Positions 1-7,854 of a DNA stretch of 64,000 nt are shown here, piece by piece. Origin of the DNA: Clostridia bacterium (GTDB taxonomy: Bacteria > Bacillota > Clostridia > Oscillospirales > Butyricicoccaceae); assembly GCA_029099685.1 (NCBI GenBank), contig JAQXOO010000012.1, positions 1 to 64,000 on the forward strand. Reading direction: 5' to 3'. The stretch's first letter is position 1. Every line of letters begins with the position of its first letter. The notes beneath the pieces are model-generated. The model made no database searches, was not told where the DNA came from, and worked only from the letters and a program-made list of their open reading frames with translations. The position numbers and the translations under genes are program-made.

Positions 1-34
1 TCCGCTCTTCTATGCTAAGATGATGGTAGTTCAT
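1..34 (-). CDS. IS30 family transposase, N-terminal fragment
   Basis: Only eleven codons are inside the window: MNYHHLSIEER. This matches the usual opening of IS30 transposases, which begin with a short Tyr/His-Leu-(S/T)-x-Glu-Glu-Arg stretch ahead of the helix-turn-helix. A GGAGGG ribosome site lies 6 bases upstream of the ATG. Whether the gene is intact cannot be seen. Confidence 0.65.
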   Translation of the reverse strand, partial: MNYHHLSIEER

Positions 35-138
35 ACAGTTCCCTCCCCGTGGTTTAGTTGTGTGGTAACTCTATTCTACCAGGGTTCTGTATGAACTTCT
101 TTATTTTCCTCTACTGTTGCACTTGATAGTATAATTCA
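1..138 (-). mobile_element. Left end of an IS30-family insertion sequence (partial)
   Basis: The minus strand carries a good ribosome site (GGAGGG) and the start of an IS30-type transposase at 34. The sequence at 115-138 (TGTTGCACTTGATAGTATAA and on) has the look of an IS30 terminal inverted repeat, which would put the element boundary near 138, just outside the hydF terminator. The rest of the element lies left of the window, so neither the second inverted repeat nor the target duplication can be checked. The family call rests on the eleven transposase residues and their usual opening. Confidence 0.6.
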
Positions 139-146
139 CCGCACAG

Positions 147-181
147 CAAAAAAGGCCGTACGCAGAAGCGTACGGCCTTTT
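147..181 (-). terminator. Intrinsic terminator of the hydE-hydF operon
   Basis: A perfect 12-bp stem (152-163 with 168-179, loop AGAA) is followed on the minus strand by six T residues. It lies 10 bases beyond the hydF stop codon and closes the minus-strand operon. Confidence 0.9.
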
Positions 182-189
182 GCCGGTAT

Positions 190-1392
190 TCAGTGTTCCA
201 GCAGGCAAGCCAGGTCGGGAAACATGGCTATGCTGCGCTTCAGGATGCCCTGCATATGGGCGATGGCGATGCCGTAGTTGGTCATGGGCACGCCCTGGTC
301 CCCGGCGCATTTCATCCGGTACAGCACCTCCCGGGCGGGCAGCATACAGCCGCCGCAGTGGATCACCAGCCGGTAGGGGGAAAGGTCCTCGGGAAAATCG
401 CTGCCCGAGGAGGTCTCGATGCGGATATCCCTGCCGGTGTGCCGGCGCAGCCAGCGGGGCAGCTTTACCGTGCCGATGTCCTCGCACTGGCGGTGGTGGG
501 TGCAGCCCTCGGAGATGAGCACCGTGTCTCCATCCCGCAGCGAGTCGATGGCTGCCGCACCCCGGACCGCTGTTTCCAGCAGGCCCTTGCTGCGCGCCAT
601 CAGGATGGAGAAGGAGGTGAGGGGAATATCCGCCGGTGTGTCGGCAGAGGCTTTGGCGAACACCTGGCTGTCGGTGATGACCATGGCGGGCTTTGTGCCC
701 AGGCGGTTCAGCGTATCCTTCAGCTCGGTGTCCTGGGTCACCACTGCCATGGCGTGATGGTCCAGCAGATCCCGGATCACCTGCTGCTGGGGAAGGATGA
801 GCCGCCCCTTTGGGGCGGAGCCGTCGATGGGCACCACCAGCACCGCCAGCTGGCCGGGGGCGATCAGATCGCCCACCAGCCGGGGCTCCAGCGCCTCGTT
901 TACCGCCAGCCGGGCGATGGTCTCCTTCAGTTGGAAAATGCCCTGCCCGGTGAGGGCGCTGACGGCCAGTTCGTTGTCTGCGGCGGGGGAGACCGGCGCC
1001 AGGTCGCACTTGTTGTAGGCCACGCAATAGGGGATGTTTTTCTCCCGGAACAGCGCCAGCAGATCCCGGTCACAGTCCCGGAGCCCCTCCACTCCGTCCA
1101 CCACCAGCACCGCCACGTCGGTCCGGTTAAGTACCTGCCGGGTCTTGCGCACCCGGAGCTGGCCCAGATGGCCCTCGTCGTCAAAACCCGGCGTGTCGAT
1201 GATGAGCACCGGCCCCAGGGGCAGCAGCTCCATGGCTTTTTGCACAGGGTCGGTGGTGGTGCCCCTGGTGTCGGAAACGATGGACAGCTCCTGGCCGGTG
1301 ACGGCGTTGACCACGCTGGACTTTCCGGCGTTGCGGCAGCCGAAAAAGCCGATGTGTACCCGGTTGGCGGAGGGGGTGGAATTCAGACTCAT
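190..1392 (-). CDS. hydF: [FeFe]-hydrogenase H-cluster maturation GTPase HydF
   Basis: HydF is the scaffold on which the 2Fe subcluster is assembled before transfer to the hydrogenase. The 400-residue protein has an N-terminal Era/TrmE-like G domain: P-loop GCRNAGKS at 18-25, DTRGTTT at 41-47, DTPG at 66-69 and an NKCD motif. The C-terminal part carries the HydF iron-sulfur signature, CTH at 297-299 followed by HCGGC at 345-349. The length is normal. The ATG follows AAGGAGCG closely. It is the last gene of a minus-strand operon that also holds hydE; hydG and the hydrogenase itself are not in the window. Confidence 0.95.
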   Translation of the reverse strand: MSLNSTPSANRVHIGFFGCRNAGKSSVVNAVTGQELSIVSDTRGTTTDPVQKAMELLPLGPVLIIDTPGFDDEGHLGQLRVRKTRQVLNRTDVAVLVVDGVEGLRDCDRDLLALFREKNIPYCVAYNKCDLAPVSPAADNELAVSALTGQGIFQLKETIARLAVNEALEPRLVGDLIAPGQLAVLVVPIDGSAPKGRLILPQQQVIRDLLDHHAMAVVTQDTELKDTLNRLGTKPAMVITDSQVFAKASADTPADIPLTSFSILMARSKGLLETAVRGAAAIDSLRDGDTVLISEGCTHHRQCEDIGTVKLPRWLRRHTGRDIRIETSSGSDFPEDLSPYRLVIHCGGCMLPAREVLYRMKCAGDQGVPMTNYGIAIAHMQGILKRSIAMFPDLACLLEH

Positions 1393-1424
1393 AAAGATCG
1401 CTCCTTAAAGTGGTGTCAAAAAGG

Positions 1425-2375
1425 TCAGCGGATCACCAGACCGTTGATGTCCACAGGATTTTCGATCATGCCGTTGTCCAGCATGAACTGCATGGTGGAG
1501 GTCATGGCGGTGATATCGCTGTCCCGGATGGTCATGTCAAAATCATAGTAGGCGTACATATCCCGGACGGCCTGGATATCCAGGTCCAGCGTGTCGGCAG
1601 CCTCCTGCAGGGCGTCGTCCTCATGCTCCTTCACATAGTCCAAAACGGCCTGCTGGGCCTCCAGGAAGGCCTTCACCACGTCCTTGTGCCCATCATAGAA
1701 TTTCTGGGTGGTGGCGCAGCAGATGGTGGCTTCCACCAGGCCTTTGCCGTTGGTCACCAGGTGGGCGCCGGCCGCCTTGGTGTTATAGGCCGCGGCGCCT
1801 GCCAGCAGGGCGCAGTCCACACTGCCGCCGGCCAGGGCCGCCATGGCATCGGGGATGGAGGTGTTGATGAAGTTCACATCCGCCAGGGTCATGCCGCCGC
1901 CGGCCAGATAGGCCACCAGCAGCTCGTGGAGGATGGTGCCCTGAGGACCGGCGATGGTCTTGCCGCGCAGAGCCTCTGGGGTGTCGATGGAACTGTCGTT
2001 GGAGAACAGGCAGAACGCCTCGGGAGAGCGGCTGTACATGGAAATAATGCGGATATCGGCGCCGTTGGCGGCGGACAGGATCACCGAGGTGGCGCCCACG
2101 CAGTACAGGAACTGGATGTCGCCGGAGGCCAGGGCCTGGGTCTGGTCCGCGCCGGAGGTCAGCTCGGAATACTGGACGGTCTCAATGCCCAGCTTCTTCA
2201 TGTTCTCGGCAAAAATGCCGTGGTTTTTCTCCACGATGGAGGGCACATTCAGGGGGGAAGTCACATAAGTGACCGTGATCCCGGTGAGATCGTTCTGTTT
2301 TCCGCAGCCGGTAAGGGCCAGGGAGCAAATCAGGATCAGGGTCAGAACTGCACAGGCAAATCTTCTGCTTTTCAT
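1425..2375 (-). CDS. ABC transporter substrate-binding lipoprotein, NMT1/SsuA type
   Basis: The 316-residue protein has a signal peptide with lipobox LTGC (Cys24), so it should be anchored outside the membrane. The body resembles the NMT1/THI5-like and SsuA/TauA binding proteins, with the recurrent SGDIQFL and RGKTIAGPQGT type segments. Ligands of this family include sulfonates, taurine, nitrate and pyrimidine precursors of thiamine; the sequence does not say which applies. It follows its ATPase by one base and precedes hydF by 32 bases, so it is embedded in the hydrogenase maturation operon. Family confident, substrate unknown. Confidence 0.85.
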   Translation of the reverse strand: MKSRRFACAVLTLILICSLALTGCGKQNDLTGITVTYVTSPLNVPSIVEKNHGIFAENMKKLGIETVQYSELTSGADQTQALASGDIQFLYCVGATSVILSAANGADIRIISMYSRSPEAFCLFSNDSSIDTPEALRGKTIAGPQGTILHELLVAYLAGGGMTLADVNFINTSIPDAMAALAGGSVDCALLAGAAAYNTKAAGAHLVTNGKGLVEATICCATTQKFYDGHKDVVKAFLEAQQAVLDYVKEHEDDALQEAADTLDLDIQAVRDMYAYYDFDMTIRDSDITAMTSTMQFMLDNGMIENPVDINGLVIR

Positions 2376-2376
2376 T

Positions 2377-3114
2377 TTAAGTCTCCTCTTGATGATTGGT
2401 TTGTATCGAAGAAAGGATATCCGCTTTCAGCGCCTGCAGCCGGGCTTCGCTGCGTGTCCGGCTTCCGCCGCTTTCAAGAGAATATACTTTTTTCACTTTT
2501 TTGTCCTCCAGGATCACGATGCGGTCGCCGATGGCCAGCGCCTCGTCGATGCTGTGGGTCACGAACAGCACACCGCAGCGGCTGCGTTCATGGATATCCA
2601 GCAGCGCCTGCTGCATCTTTTCCCGGGTGAAGTGGTCCAGCGCCGCGAACGGCTCATCCATCAGGATGAACTGGGGCTGCAGCGCCAGTGCCCTGGCCAG
2701 CGCCGTCCGCTGGCTCATGCCGCCGGAGAGCTGCCGGGGATAGGCGTCGGCAAAGCCCTCCAGCCCCGTCAGGCGGATGAGGCCGTCGATCCGGTCCCGG
2801 TCGATCTCGTTTTTCCGAAGGCCGAAGGCGATGTTCTGCCGCACGGTGAGCCAGGGCATCAGCCGGGCCTCCTGAAAGACGAAGGCAGTCCGGGCCTCCC
2901 CGGGTGTGGTGATGGTGCCGGTGTAATCCCGGTCCAGCCCTGAGATCAGGCGCAGCAGCGTGGTCTTTCCGCAGCCGCTGCGTCCCAAAAGCACCGTGAT
3001 CTCCCGGGCGGGGACGGTCAGCTCCAGGTCCCGGAGCACCTCCAAGGGGCGGCCCTCCACCAAAAAGGTCTTGCATAGGCCGCGGATCTCGATCTGCTCA
3101 GTCATTTTTGGCAC
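2377..3114 (-). CDS. ABC transporter ATP-binding protein, SsuB/TauB type
   Basis: This 245-residue nucleotide-binding subunit powers the importer formed with the flanking permease and lipoprotein. Visible motifs are Walker A GRSGCGKTT, Q-loop FVFQEARL, signature LSGGMSQR, Walker B ILMDEP and switch His in FVTHSIDEA. It overlaps the permease gene by 17 bases, which supports coupled translation. The sequence groups with nitrate/sulfonate/taurine ATPases by its short length and the MPWLTV segment after the Q-loop. Confidence 0.9.
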   Translation of the reverse strand: MPKMTEQIEIRGLCKTFLVEGRPLEVLRDLELTVPAREITVLLGRSGCGKTTLLRLISGLDRDYTGTITTPGEARTAFVFQEARLMPWLTVRQNIAFGLRKNEIDRDRIDGLIRLTGLEGFADAYPRQLSGGMSQRTALARALALQPQFILMDEPFAALDHFTREKMQQALLDIHERSRCGVLFVTHSIDEALAIGDRIVILEDKKVKKVYSLESGGSRTRSEARLQALKADILSSIQTNHQEET

Positions 3115-3865
3115 CTCCCACGCACACCTTTCGGATCAGGAGGGAAAACAGCCAGTCAGAGAGGGTGCCGATGAGTCCGATGAGGAAAATGCCGATGAGC
3201 ACCTTGTCCGACCGGGACATCTGCTGGGCATAGACGATCATATAGCCCAGGCCGCTGGCGGCGGCGAACATTTCCGCGCCGATCAGCGCCCGCCAGCTGT
3301 AGCCCAGCCCGGTGCGCAGACCCACCAAAATGTCCTCCCGGGCATAGGGCAGGCAGATTTTCCAGAAGATCCGGAACCCGCTGAAACCCATGGACTGGCC
3401 CACCTCCATCAGCCGGCGGTCGCACTCCGAAAAGCCCTTGCTGATGTTGAGGTACATGGGAAAGAAGGAGGCCAGCACGATGACGATGAGCTTTGAGGTC
3501 TCGCCGATGCCGAACCACAGGATCAGAAGGGAGATGAGGGACAGGGGCGGCACATTGCGCATGAAGTTGGTGATGTGCCGCAGATATTCCGAACGGGAGG
3601 GCCAATAGGCCGTCACCACACCCAGCAAAAAGGCCAGCACAAAGGAAATGCTCAGCCCGGTGAGCACCCGCCGCAGGCTCACCAGGATGGAGGCGGTGAT
3701 CTCGCCCCGCTCCAGCATGGTGCGGAAGGTTGCGGCCACCTTCCAGGGGGGCGGCAGCAGATAGGCGTTCCAGATCTCCATGCGCGAGGCAATGTACCAC
3801 AGCGCCAGCAGCACCGCGAAAATGTAATAGGGCTTCAGCGCCCTGTGGATGCGCTTCCAGGTCAT
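3098..3865 (-). CDS. ABC transporter permease, SsuC/TauC type
   Basis: A 255-residue polytopic membrane protein with about six hydrophobic segments and the BPD-type coupling loop (EVGQSMGFSGFRIFWKI region) that contacts the ATPase. It belongs to the permeases of nitrate/sulfonate importers. Its start overlaps the hydE stop by four bases (ATGA), which ties the transporter to hydE at the level of translation. Confidence 0.9.
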   Translation of the reverse strand: MTWKRIHRALKPYYIFAVLLALWYIASRMEIWNAYLLPPPWKVAATFRTMLERGEITASILVSLRRVLTGLSISFVLAFLLGVVTAYWPSRSEYLRHITNFMRNVPPLSLISLLILWFGIGETSKLIVIVLASFFPMYLNISKGFSECDRRLMEVGQSMGFSGFRIFWKICLPYAREDILVGLRTGLGYSWRALIGAEMFAAASGLGYMIVYAQQMSRSDKVLIGIFLIGLIGTLSDWLFSLLIRKVCVGGAKND

Positions 3866-4908
3866 TGTCCGCCGCCTTTCCAGTCGCCGCGGGCGGTGAC
3901 CACCCGGTATCCGGCGGCGGCCATGCTCTGCTTCAGCAGGGCCACGCTTTCGGCGGCTTCCTCGCCGGTGGAGATCTTGTTGTCATACAGGGCGTATTTT
4001 TTGCGGACGGACAGGGGAGAGAGGTTGGGCATCACCACATTGGCGCCGTAGCCCATGCCCCGCTGGCGGCCGTCGCTCTGGACCGTTCCCAGGGCGGTGG
4101 TGGCGGGCAGCAGCACGTGGGGCAGCGTCAGGCGAATGATGGCCAGCAGGCGCAGGGTCATCTGAGCCGTTCCGGGGGGACAGTCCCGGAACGGGGTGTC
4201 CCTGTGGGGGATAAAGGGGCCGATGCCCACCATGTGCGGCTGAAACGCCTGCAAAAACCGCAGGTCCTTCAGCAGCATTTCCGGGGTCTGAAAGGGTGCG
4301 CCCACCATGAAGCCGCAGCCCACCTGGTAGCCGATGTCCTTCAGGTCCCGCAGGCAGCGCATACGGTTTTGCAGCGACAGCTCCTCCGGGTGCAGACGGC
4401 GGTACAGCCCCTCGTCCGCGGTCTCGTGCCGCAGCAGGTAGCGGTCGGCCCCGGCGTCGAACCAGGCCTGATAGGTCGCCCGGTCCTTTTCACCTACGGA
4501 CAGGGTGACGGCGCAGTCCGGATAGGCCCGCTTGATGGCGCGCACCAGCTCCGCCAGCCGTTCCGTGGTGAAAAACGGGTCCTCGCCGCCCTGGAGCACA
4601 AAGGTGCGGAACCCCAGCCCGTAGCCGGCGCGGCAGCACGCCAGGATCTCCTCCCGGGTCAGGCGGTACCGCTGGGCGCAGGCGTTGCTGCGGCGGATAC
4701 CGCAATAGAAACAGTCGTTCCTGCAATAATTGGTGAATTCGATCAGCCCGCGGATAAAAACATCCCTGCCGTAGACCTGCTGGCGCACCGCAGCGGCCCG
4801 CTGCGCCAGCAGCGCCTCGGCTTCTGCGTCCTGCATAACGATCAGGTCCAGCAGGTCCCGGTCAGGCAGATCCCGGTCCTGCTCCAGCCGGCGGATCCGG
4901 TCCTTCAT
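3862..4908 (-). CDS. hydE: [FeFe]-hydrogenase H-cluster radical SAM maturase HydE
   Basis: HydE is a radical SAM enzyme that acts after HydG in building the dithiomethylamine-bridged diiron unit. The 348-residue sequence has the radical SAM motif CxxxCxxC at Cys62, Cys66 and Cys69 (NYCRNDCFYCG), the GGEDP glycine-rich motif, and the expected TIM-barrel length. It belongs to the HydE/BioB-like branch and not HydG, which is longer. The start overlaps the TM1266-family gene by four bases (ATGA), and the end overlaps the permease. Confidence 0.93.
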   Translation of the reverse strand: MKDRIRRLEQDRDLPDRDLLDLIVMQDAEAEALLAQRAAAVRQQVYGRDVFIRGLIEFTNYCRNDCFYCGIRRSNACAQRYRLTREEILACCRAGYGLGFRTFVLQGGEDPFFTTERLAELVRAIKRAYPDCAVTLSVGEKDRATYQAWFDAGADRYLLRHETADEGLYRRLHPEELSLQNRMRCLRDLKDIGYQVGCGFMVGAPFQTPEMLLKDLRFLQAFQPHMVGIGPFIPHRDTPFRDCPPGTAQMTLRLLAIIRLTLPHVLLPATTALGTVQSDGRQRGMGYGANVVMPNLSPLSVRKKYALYDNKISTGEEAAESVALLKQSMAAAGYRVVTARGDWKGGGQ

Positions 4909-5174
4909 GCGTCCGCTTCCCCGGAAAAGCTGTAGTTGGAATAGGCCGTTTTGGCGGCGACGCCCTCCAGCCGGCCCAGCTTTCCGGAAAGGGCGCTGAT
5001 CACGTCCTGGGGCGCGTCCACCGCGAGGCTGATGATGTGGATGCCCCGGCGGCGGTAGGGAATGCCCATGCGTCCGATGATGTATTCTCCATACTCATGC
5101 AGGATCTCGTTGATACGCCCGGCGGCTTCCGGATCCTCGATGATGACGCCGATGACAGCGACTCTGGTTTCCAT
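4905..5174 (-). CDS. TM1266-family iron-only hydrogenase system putative regulator
   Basis: An 89-residue protein with an ACT-like fold pattern (METRVAVIGVIIED at the start, IISLAVDA in the middle). It matches the small TM1266 family that commonly sits first in hydE/hydF operons and is presumed regulatory; no biochemical role is established that I can cite. It is the first gene of the minus-strand operon, has a clear AAAGGAG ribosome site, and lies directly after a leader with an intrinsic terminator. Confidence 0.85.
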   Translation of the reverse strand: METRVAVIGVIIEDPEAAGRINEILHEYGEYIIGRMGIPYRRRGIHIISLAVDAPQDVISALSGKLGRLEGVAAKTAYSNYSFSGEADA

Positions 5175-5306
5175 AGCTCCACTCCTTTGTCAAAATAAAA
5201 AAGCTGTATCCAAAAAGATACAGCGGCAACCAGCCGCGCCTTCCGCGCGGCGTTATTCGGTTCGGTCTTGCATCTTTCATCTCAATCGCAATTTCGATAT
5301 CAGATC
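5175..5306 (-). promoter_or_regulatory. Structured leader with terminator ahead of the hydE operon
   Basis: Between the predicted start of transcription (about 5306) and the TM1266-family gene there are two strong hairpins: a 7-bp GC stem (5233-5239 with 5245-5251, loop CTTCC on the plus strand) and, just downstream, an 8-bp stem (5203-5210 with 5217-5224) followed by a T-rich run to 5191. The second is a standard intrinsic terminator sited inside the leader, so the operon is probably controlled by attenuation. I could not match the upstream part to a known riboswitch class. Confidence 0.6.
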
Positions 5307-5312
5307 ATGTCA

Positions 5313-5342
5313 AATATAGCATAAAAGGGCAGGTCTTGTCAA
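5313..5342 (-). promoter_or_regulatory. Sigma-A promoter of the TM1266/hydE/hydF operon
   Basis: TTGACA (5337-5342), 18-bp spacer, TATATT (5313-5318), with a TGC just before the -10 box. This is a strong match and the only good promoter upstream of the operon. Confidence 0.7.
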
Positions 5343-5419
5343 TGCGGCAGGATGCATAACGGCGGGCTGCCGGGGAACCCTGTTTTGTGAACATTTTTTC
5401 TGCGAGAGGAGCACGGAAT

Positions 5420-5596
5420 ATGGAGCAAAACGAGATACCGCTGGGGTTCGGCTTTGCCCTCGCCCAGCATCCCGACGCCATGAAGCACTTCTGCAGCCTT
5501 CCGGAGGAACGGCAGGCCCAGATCCTGCAGCGGGCCCGCAGGGCGTCTTCCCGGGCGGAAATGCACGCGCTGGTGGACGAACTGACCCTTGGGTGA
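5420..5596 (+). CDS. Small conserved-type protein, 58 residues, function unknown
   Basis: The reading frame MEQNEIPLGFGFALAQHPDA onward (58 residues) has an AGAGGA ribosome site 9 bases before the ATG. The composition is that of a folded, mostly helical soluble protein with a middle segment rich in Glu/Arg/Gln and no membrane segment. I recall similar short clostridial hypothetical proteins, but no function can be given. It is followed by a short AT-richer gap and a second small gene. Confidence 0.6.
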   Translation: MEQNEIPLGFGFALAQHPDAMKHFCSLPEERQAQILQRARRASSRAEMHALVDELTLG

Positions 5597-5690
5597 ATAC
5601 GGGACACGTCTCCGCGGATGTTTTCCTTGTATTTTTTGAAATTTGAGCTATAATTTTGATGATACATTTCAAAATTAAAGGAGCACATCT

Positions 5691-5915
5691 ATGGATATTC
5701 TGGACGAGCTCGAGCTGTTTGACTGCCCCCTGTGCCACGGCGCCGGCCTGCTGGAGGAGGAAAACGGCTGGTGCGCCTATGTCACCTGCATGGACTGCGG
5801 CTGCCACACCGCCGAGGTGCCCTATCAGAACGCGGAGCAGCGGGAGCAGGCCATCCGCCGGGTAGTGAACACCTGGAACATCGGAAAGGTCATCCCCATG
5901 AGCCCCGGCGAGTGA
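5691..5915 (+). CDS. Small zinc-ribbon protein, Lar restriction-alleviation-like
   Basis: A 74-residue protein with two Cys pairs, CPLCHGAG near residue 12 and CMDCGCHT near residue 35, followed by EQREQAIRRVVNTWN. Spacing and the C-terminal Ala-x-x-x-Trp-Asn end resemble the Lar-like family often found in phages and mobile DNA. Lar of the Rac prophage modulates type I restriction; nothing here shows that this copy does so. AAAGGAG lies upstream of the ATG, and a strong terminator follows. Confidence 0.65.
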   Translation: MDILDELELFDCPLCHGAGLLEEENGWCAYVTCMDCGCHTAEVPYQNAEQREQAIRRVVNTWNIGKVIPMSPGE

Positions 5916-5926
5916 CCGGAAAAATC

Positions 5927-5961
5927 AAAGAGCCATTCTCCCTAGGGAGAATGGCTCTTTT
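5927..5961 (+). terminator. Intrinsic terminator between the small zinc protein and pyrG
   Basis: A stem AAAGAGCCATTCTCCC pairing with its complement across CTAG (5928-5959), with a T run on the plus strand. It also serves as a plausible stop for convergent pyrG transcription. Confidence 0.85.
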
Positions 5962-5976
5962 CGGCGTTGGAAGGGC

Positions 5977-7584
5977 TTATTTTCCGCCGTGCTGCAGCGC
6001 CGCTTCCACAAAGCCCCGGAACAGGGGATGGGGCTTGTTGGGGCGGCTCTTGAACTCGGGGTGGTACTGGACGCCGATGTAGAAGGGGAGATCGCTCAGC
6101 TCCACCGTTTCCACCAGCCGGCCGTCCGGGGAAAGGCCGCTGAGGGTCAGGCCCGCCGCCTGCATCTGCCGGCGGTAGTCGTTATTGAACTCGTAGCGGT
6201 GCCGGTGCCGCTCGTGGATAACGCCCTGGCCGTAGCAGCGGGCCATGGCGGTGTCTGGGGAAATGACACAGGGATAGCTGCCCAGACGCAGGGTGCCGCC
6301 TTTTTCGATGTCATCGCTTTGCCCGGGCATGAAGTCGATGACCTTGTGGGGGCAGTCGGGGTCAAACTCGCCGGAATCGGCGTCGGCCAGCCCCAAAACG
6401 TTCCGGGCGTACTCGATCACCGCGATCTGCATCCCCAGACAGATGCCGAAATAGGGCACCCGGTTTTCCCGGGCATATTGCGCCGCCAGGATCATGCCCC
6501 GGATGCCCCGGCTGCCGAAGCCGCCCGGGACGATGATGCCGTCCAGCCCGGCCAGCAGCGTTTCCCGGTTGTCCGGAGTGATGGTCTCGGAATCGATCCA
6601 GTCGATCTGCACCACGGCCCCAAGGGCGAAGCCCGCGTGGCGCAGGGCCTCTGCCACAGAAAGATAGGCGTCGTGGAGCTGGACGTATTTTCCTACCAGG
6701 CCGATGCGGACGGCGCGGGAGCGGGTCTTGATGCGCTCCACCATCTCCTCCCAATCCCGCAGGTCAGGTTGGGGCGCGTCAATGTGCAGCTCCCGGCAGA
6801 CGATAGAGGAAAAGCCCGCCTTTTCCAGATACAGGGGCGCTTCGTACAGGATGGGCAGGGTCAGGTTCTCGATAACGCAGTCGGGCTTCACATTGCAGAA
6901 ATTGGAGATTTTCCGGAAGATTCCTTCATCGGTGATGGGCTCGTCACAGCGCAGGATAATGATGTCCGGGGAAATGCCCATGCCCTGCAGCTCCTTTACC
7001 GAGTGCTGGGTGGGCTTGGACTTGTGCTCGCCGGAGGCCTTGAGATAGGGCACCAGGGTCACGTGGATGTACAGGGCATTGTCCGGCCCCACCTCGTGCC
7101 CCACCTGGCGGATGGCCTCGATAAAGGGCTGGCTCTCGATGTCGCCGATGGTGCCGCCGATCTCCGTGATGACGATGTCCGCCCCGGCCTTGCTGCCCAC
7201 GCTGTAGATGAAACGCTTGATCTCGTCAGTGATGTGGGGGATGGTCTGCACCGTGCTGCCCAGATACTCGCCCCGCCGCTCCTTGGAGATGACGTTGGAA
7301 TAGACCTTTCCTGTGGTCAGGTTGGAAAACTGGTTCAGGTCCTCGTCGATGAACCGCTCATAGTGGCCCAGGTCCAGGTCGGTCTCCGCGCCGTCCTCGG
7401 TGACATAGACCTCGCCGTGCTGATAGGGGCTCATGGTGCCGGGGTCCACGTTGATATAGGGGTCCAGCTTCTGGGCCGCCACCTTTAGGCCCCGGGCCTT
7501 CAGCAGACGCCCCAGGGATGCTGCCGTGATCCCTTTTCCCAGACCGGAGACCACACCGCCGGTCACAAAAATATACTTTGCCAT
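5977..7584 (-). CDS. pyrG: CTP synthase (glutamine-hydrolysing)
   Basis: PyrG makes CTP from UTP, ATP and glutamine in the cytosol. The 535-residue product begins [20 protein letters not shown], the conserved synthetase P-loop region, and its C-terminal half is a class I glutamine amidotransferase with nucleophile Cys in FGICLGMQ and the terminal HPE triad piece (QYHPEFKS). I chose the ATG at 7584 because AGGAGGG lies 6 bases upstream; an in-frame ATG at 7611 would add nine atypical residues and discard this site. The gene is monocistronic, with its own promoter and leader terminator. Confidence 0.97.
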   Translation of the reverse strand: MAKYIFVTGGVVSGLGKGITAASLGRLLKARGLKVAAQKLDPYINVDPGTMSPYQHGEVYVTEDGAETDLDLGHYERFIDEDLNQFSNLTTGKVYSNVISKERRGEYLGSTVQTIPHITDEIKRFIYSVGSKAGADIVITEIGGTIGDIESQPFIEAIRQVGHEVGPDNALYIHVTLVPYLKASGEHKSKPTQHSVKELQGMGISPDIIILRCDEPITDEGIFRKISNFCNVKPDCVIENLTLPILYEAPLYLEKAGFSSIVCRELHIDAPQPDLRDWEEMVERIKTRSRAVRIGLVGKYVQLHDAYLSVAEALRHAGFALGAVVQIDWIDSETITPDNRETLLAGLDGIIVPGGFGSRGIRGMILAAQYARENRVPYFGICLGMQIAVIEYARNVLGLADADSGEFDPDCPHKVIDFMPGQSDDIEKGGTLRLGSYPCVISPDTAMARCYGQGVIHERHRHRYEFNNDYRRQMQAAGLTLSGLSPDGRLVETVELSDLPFYIGVQYHPEFKSRPNKPHPLFRGFVEAALQHGGK

Positions 7585-7611
7585 GATCGTCCCTCCTAAG
7601 TGTAAACACAT

Positions 7612-7660
7612 AAAAATAAGAAAAAGCGTTCATCCGGGGGCACTTGTCCCAGATGAACGC
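7612..7660 (-). terminator. pyrG: Attenuator hairpin in the pyrG leader
   Basis: On the minus strand a stem GCGTTCATC/GATGAACGC (7652-7660 with 7626-7634) extended by GGG/CCC, then CTTTTTCTTATTTTT. It starts only about 10 bases after the predicted transcription start and ends before the pyrG ribosome site, so it can only act as a leader terminator. The right arm contains a CCCCC run. Confidence 0.75.
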
Positions 7661-7677
7661 CGTTGTCCATGTGCTTT

Positions 7678-7706
7678 ATCATATACCGCCCTCCGGGATT
7701 TGTCAA
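7678..7706 (-). promoter_or_regulatory. Sigma-A promoter of pyrG
   Basis: TTGACA (7701-7706), 17-bp spacer, TATGAT (7678-7683). The -35 box is flanked by two CCCGGGA copies. Transcription should begin near 7670. Confidence 0.85.
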
Positions 7707-7854
7707 CCCGGGACTTTTGCTGCGTCTTTTCAAGTTCCTGTGTTGCTTCCAGGCATTTGGGAAACCGCTGGCCGAAATGCCGGAAAAGACCTCGCTGGCC
7801 GAAGCTTTTGCAGCAGTCAGATAAACGGGCAGTTGTCGCGGTTCATTCCTTTTT

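Noticed and set aside
193..1548. 451-codon plus-strand frame opposite hydF
   Set aside because: hydF carries all GTPase and cluster motifs; the opposite frame is a shadow.
5203..5260. Possible SAM riboswitch on the plus strand (GGCAACCA followed by a GC stem)
   Set aside because: The remaining S-box core is missing, and the downstream plus-strand gene is a small unknown protein; the terminator reads on the minus strand.
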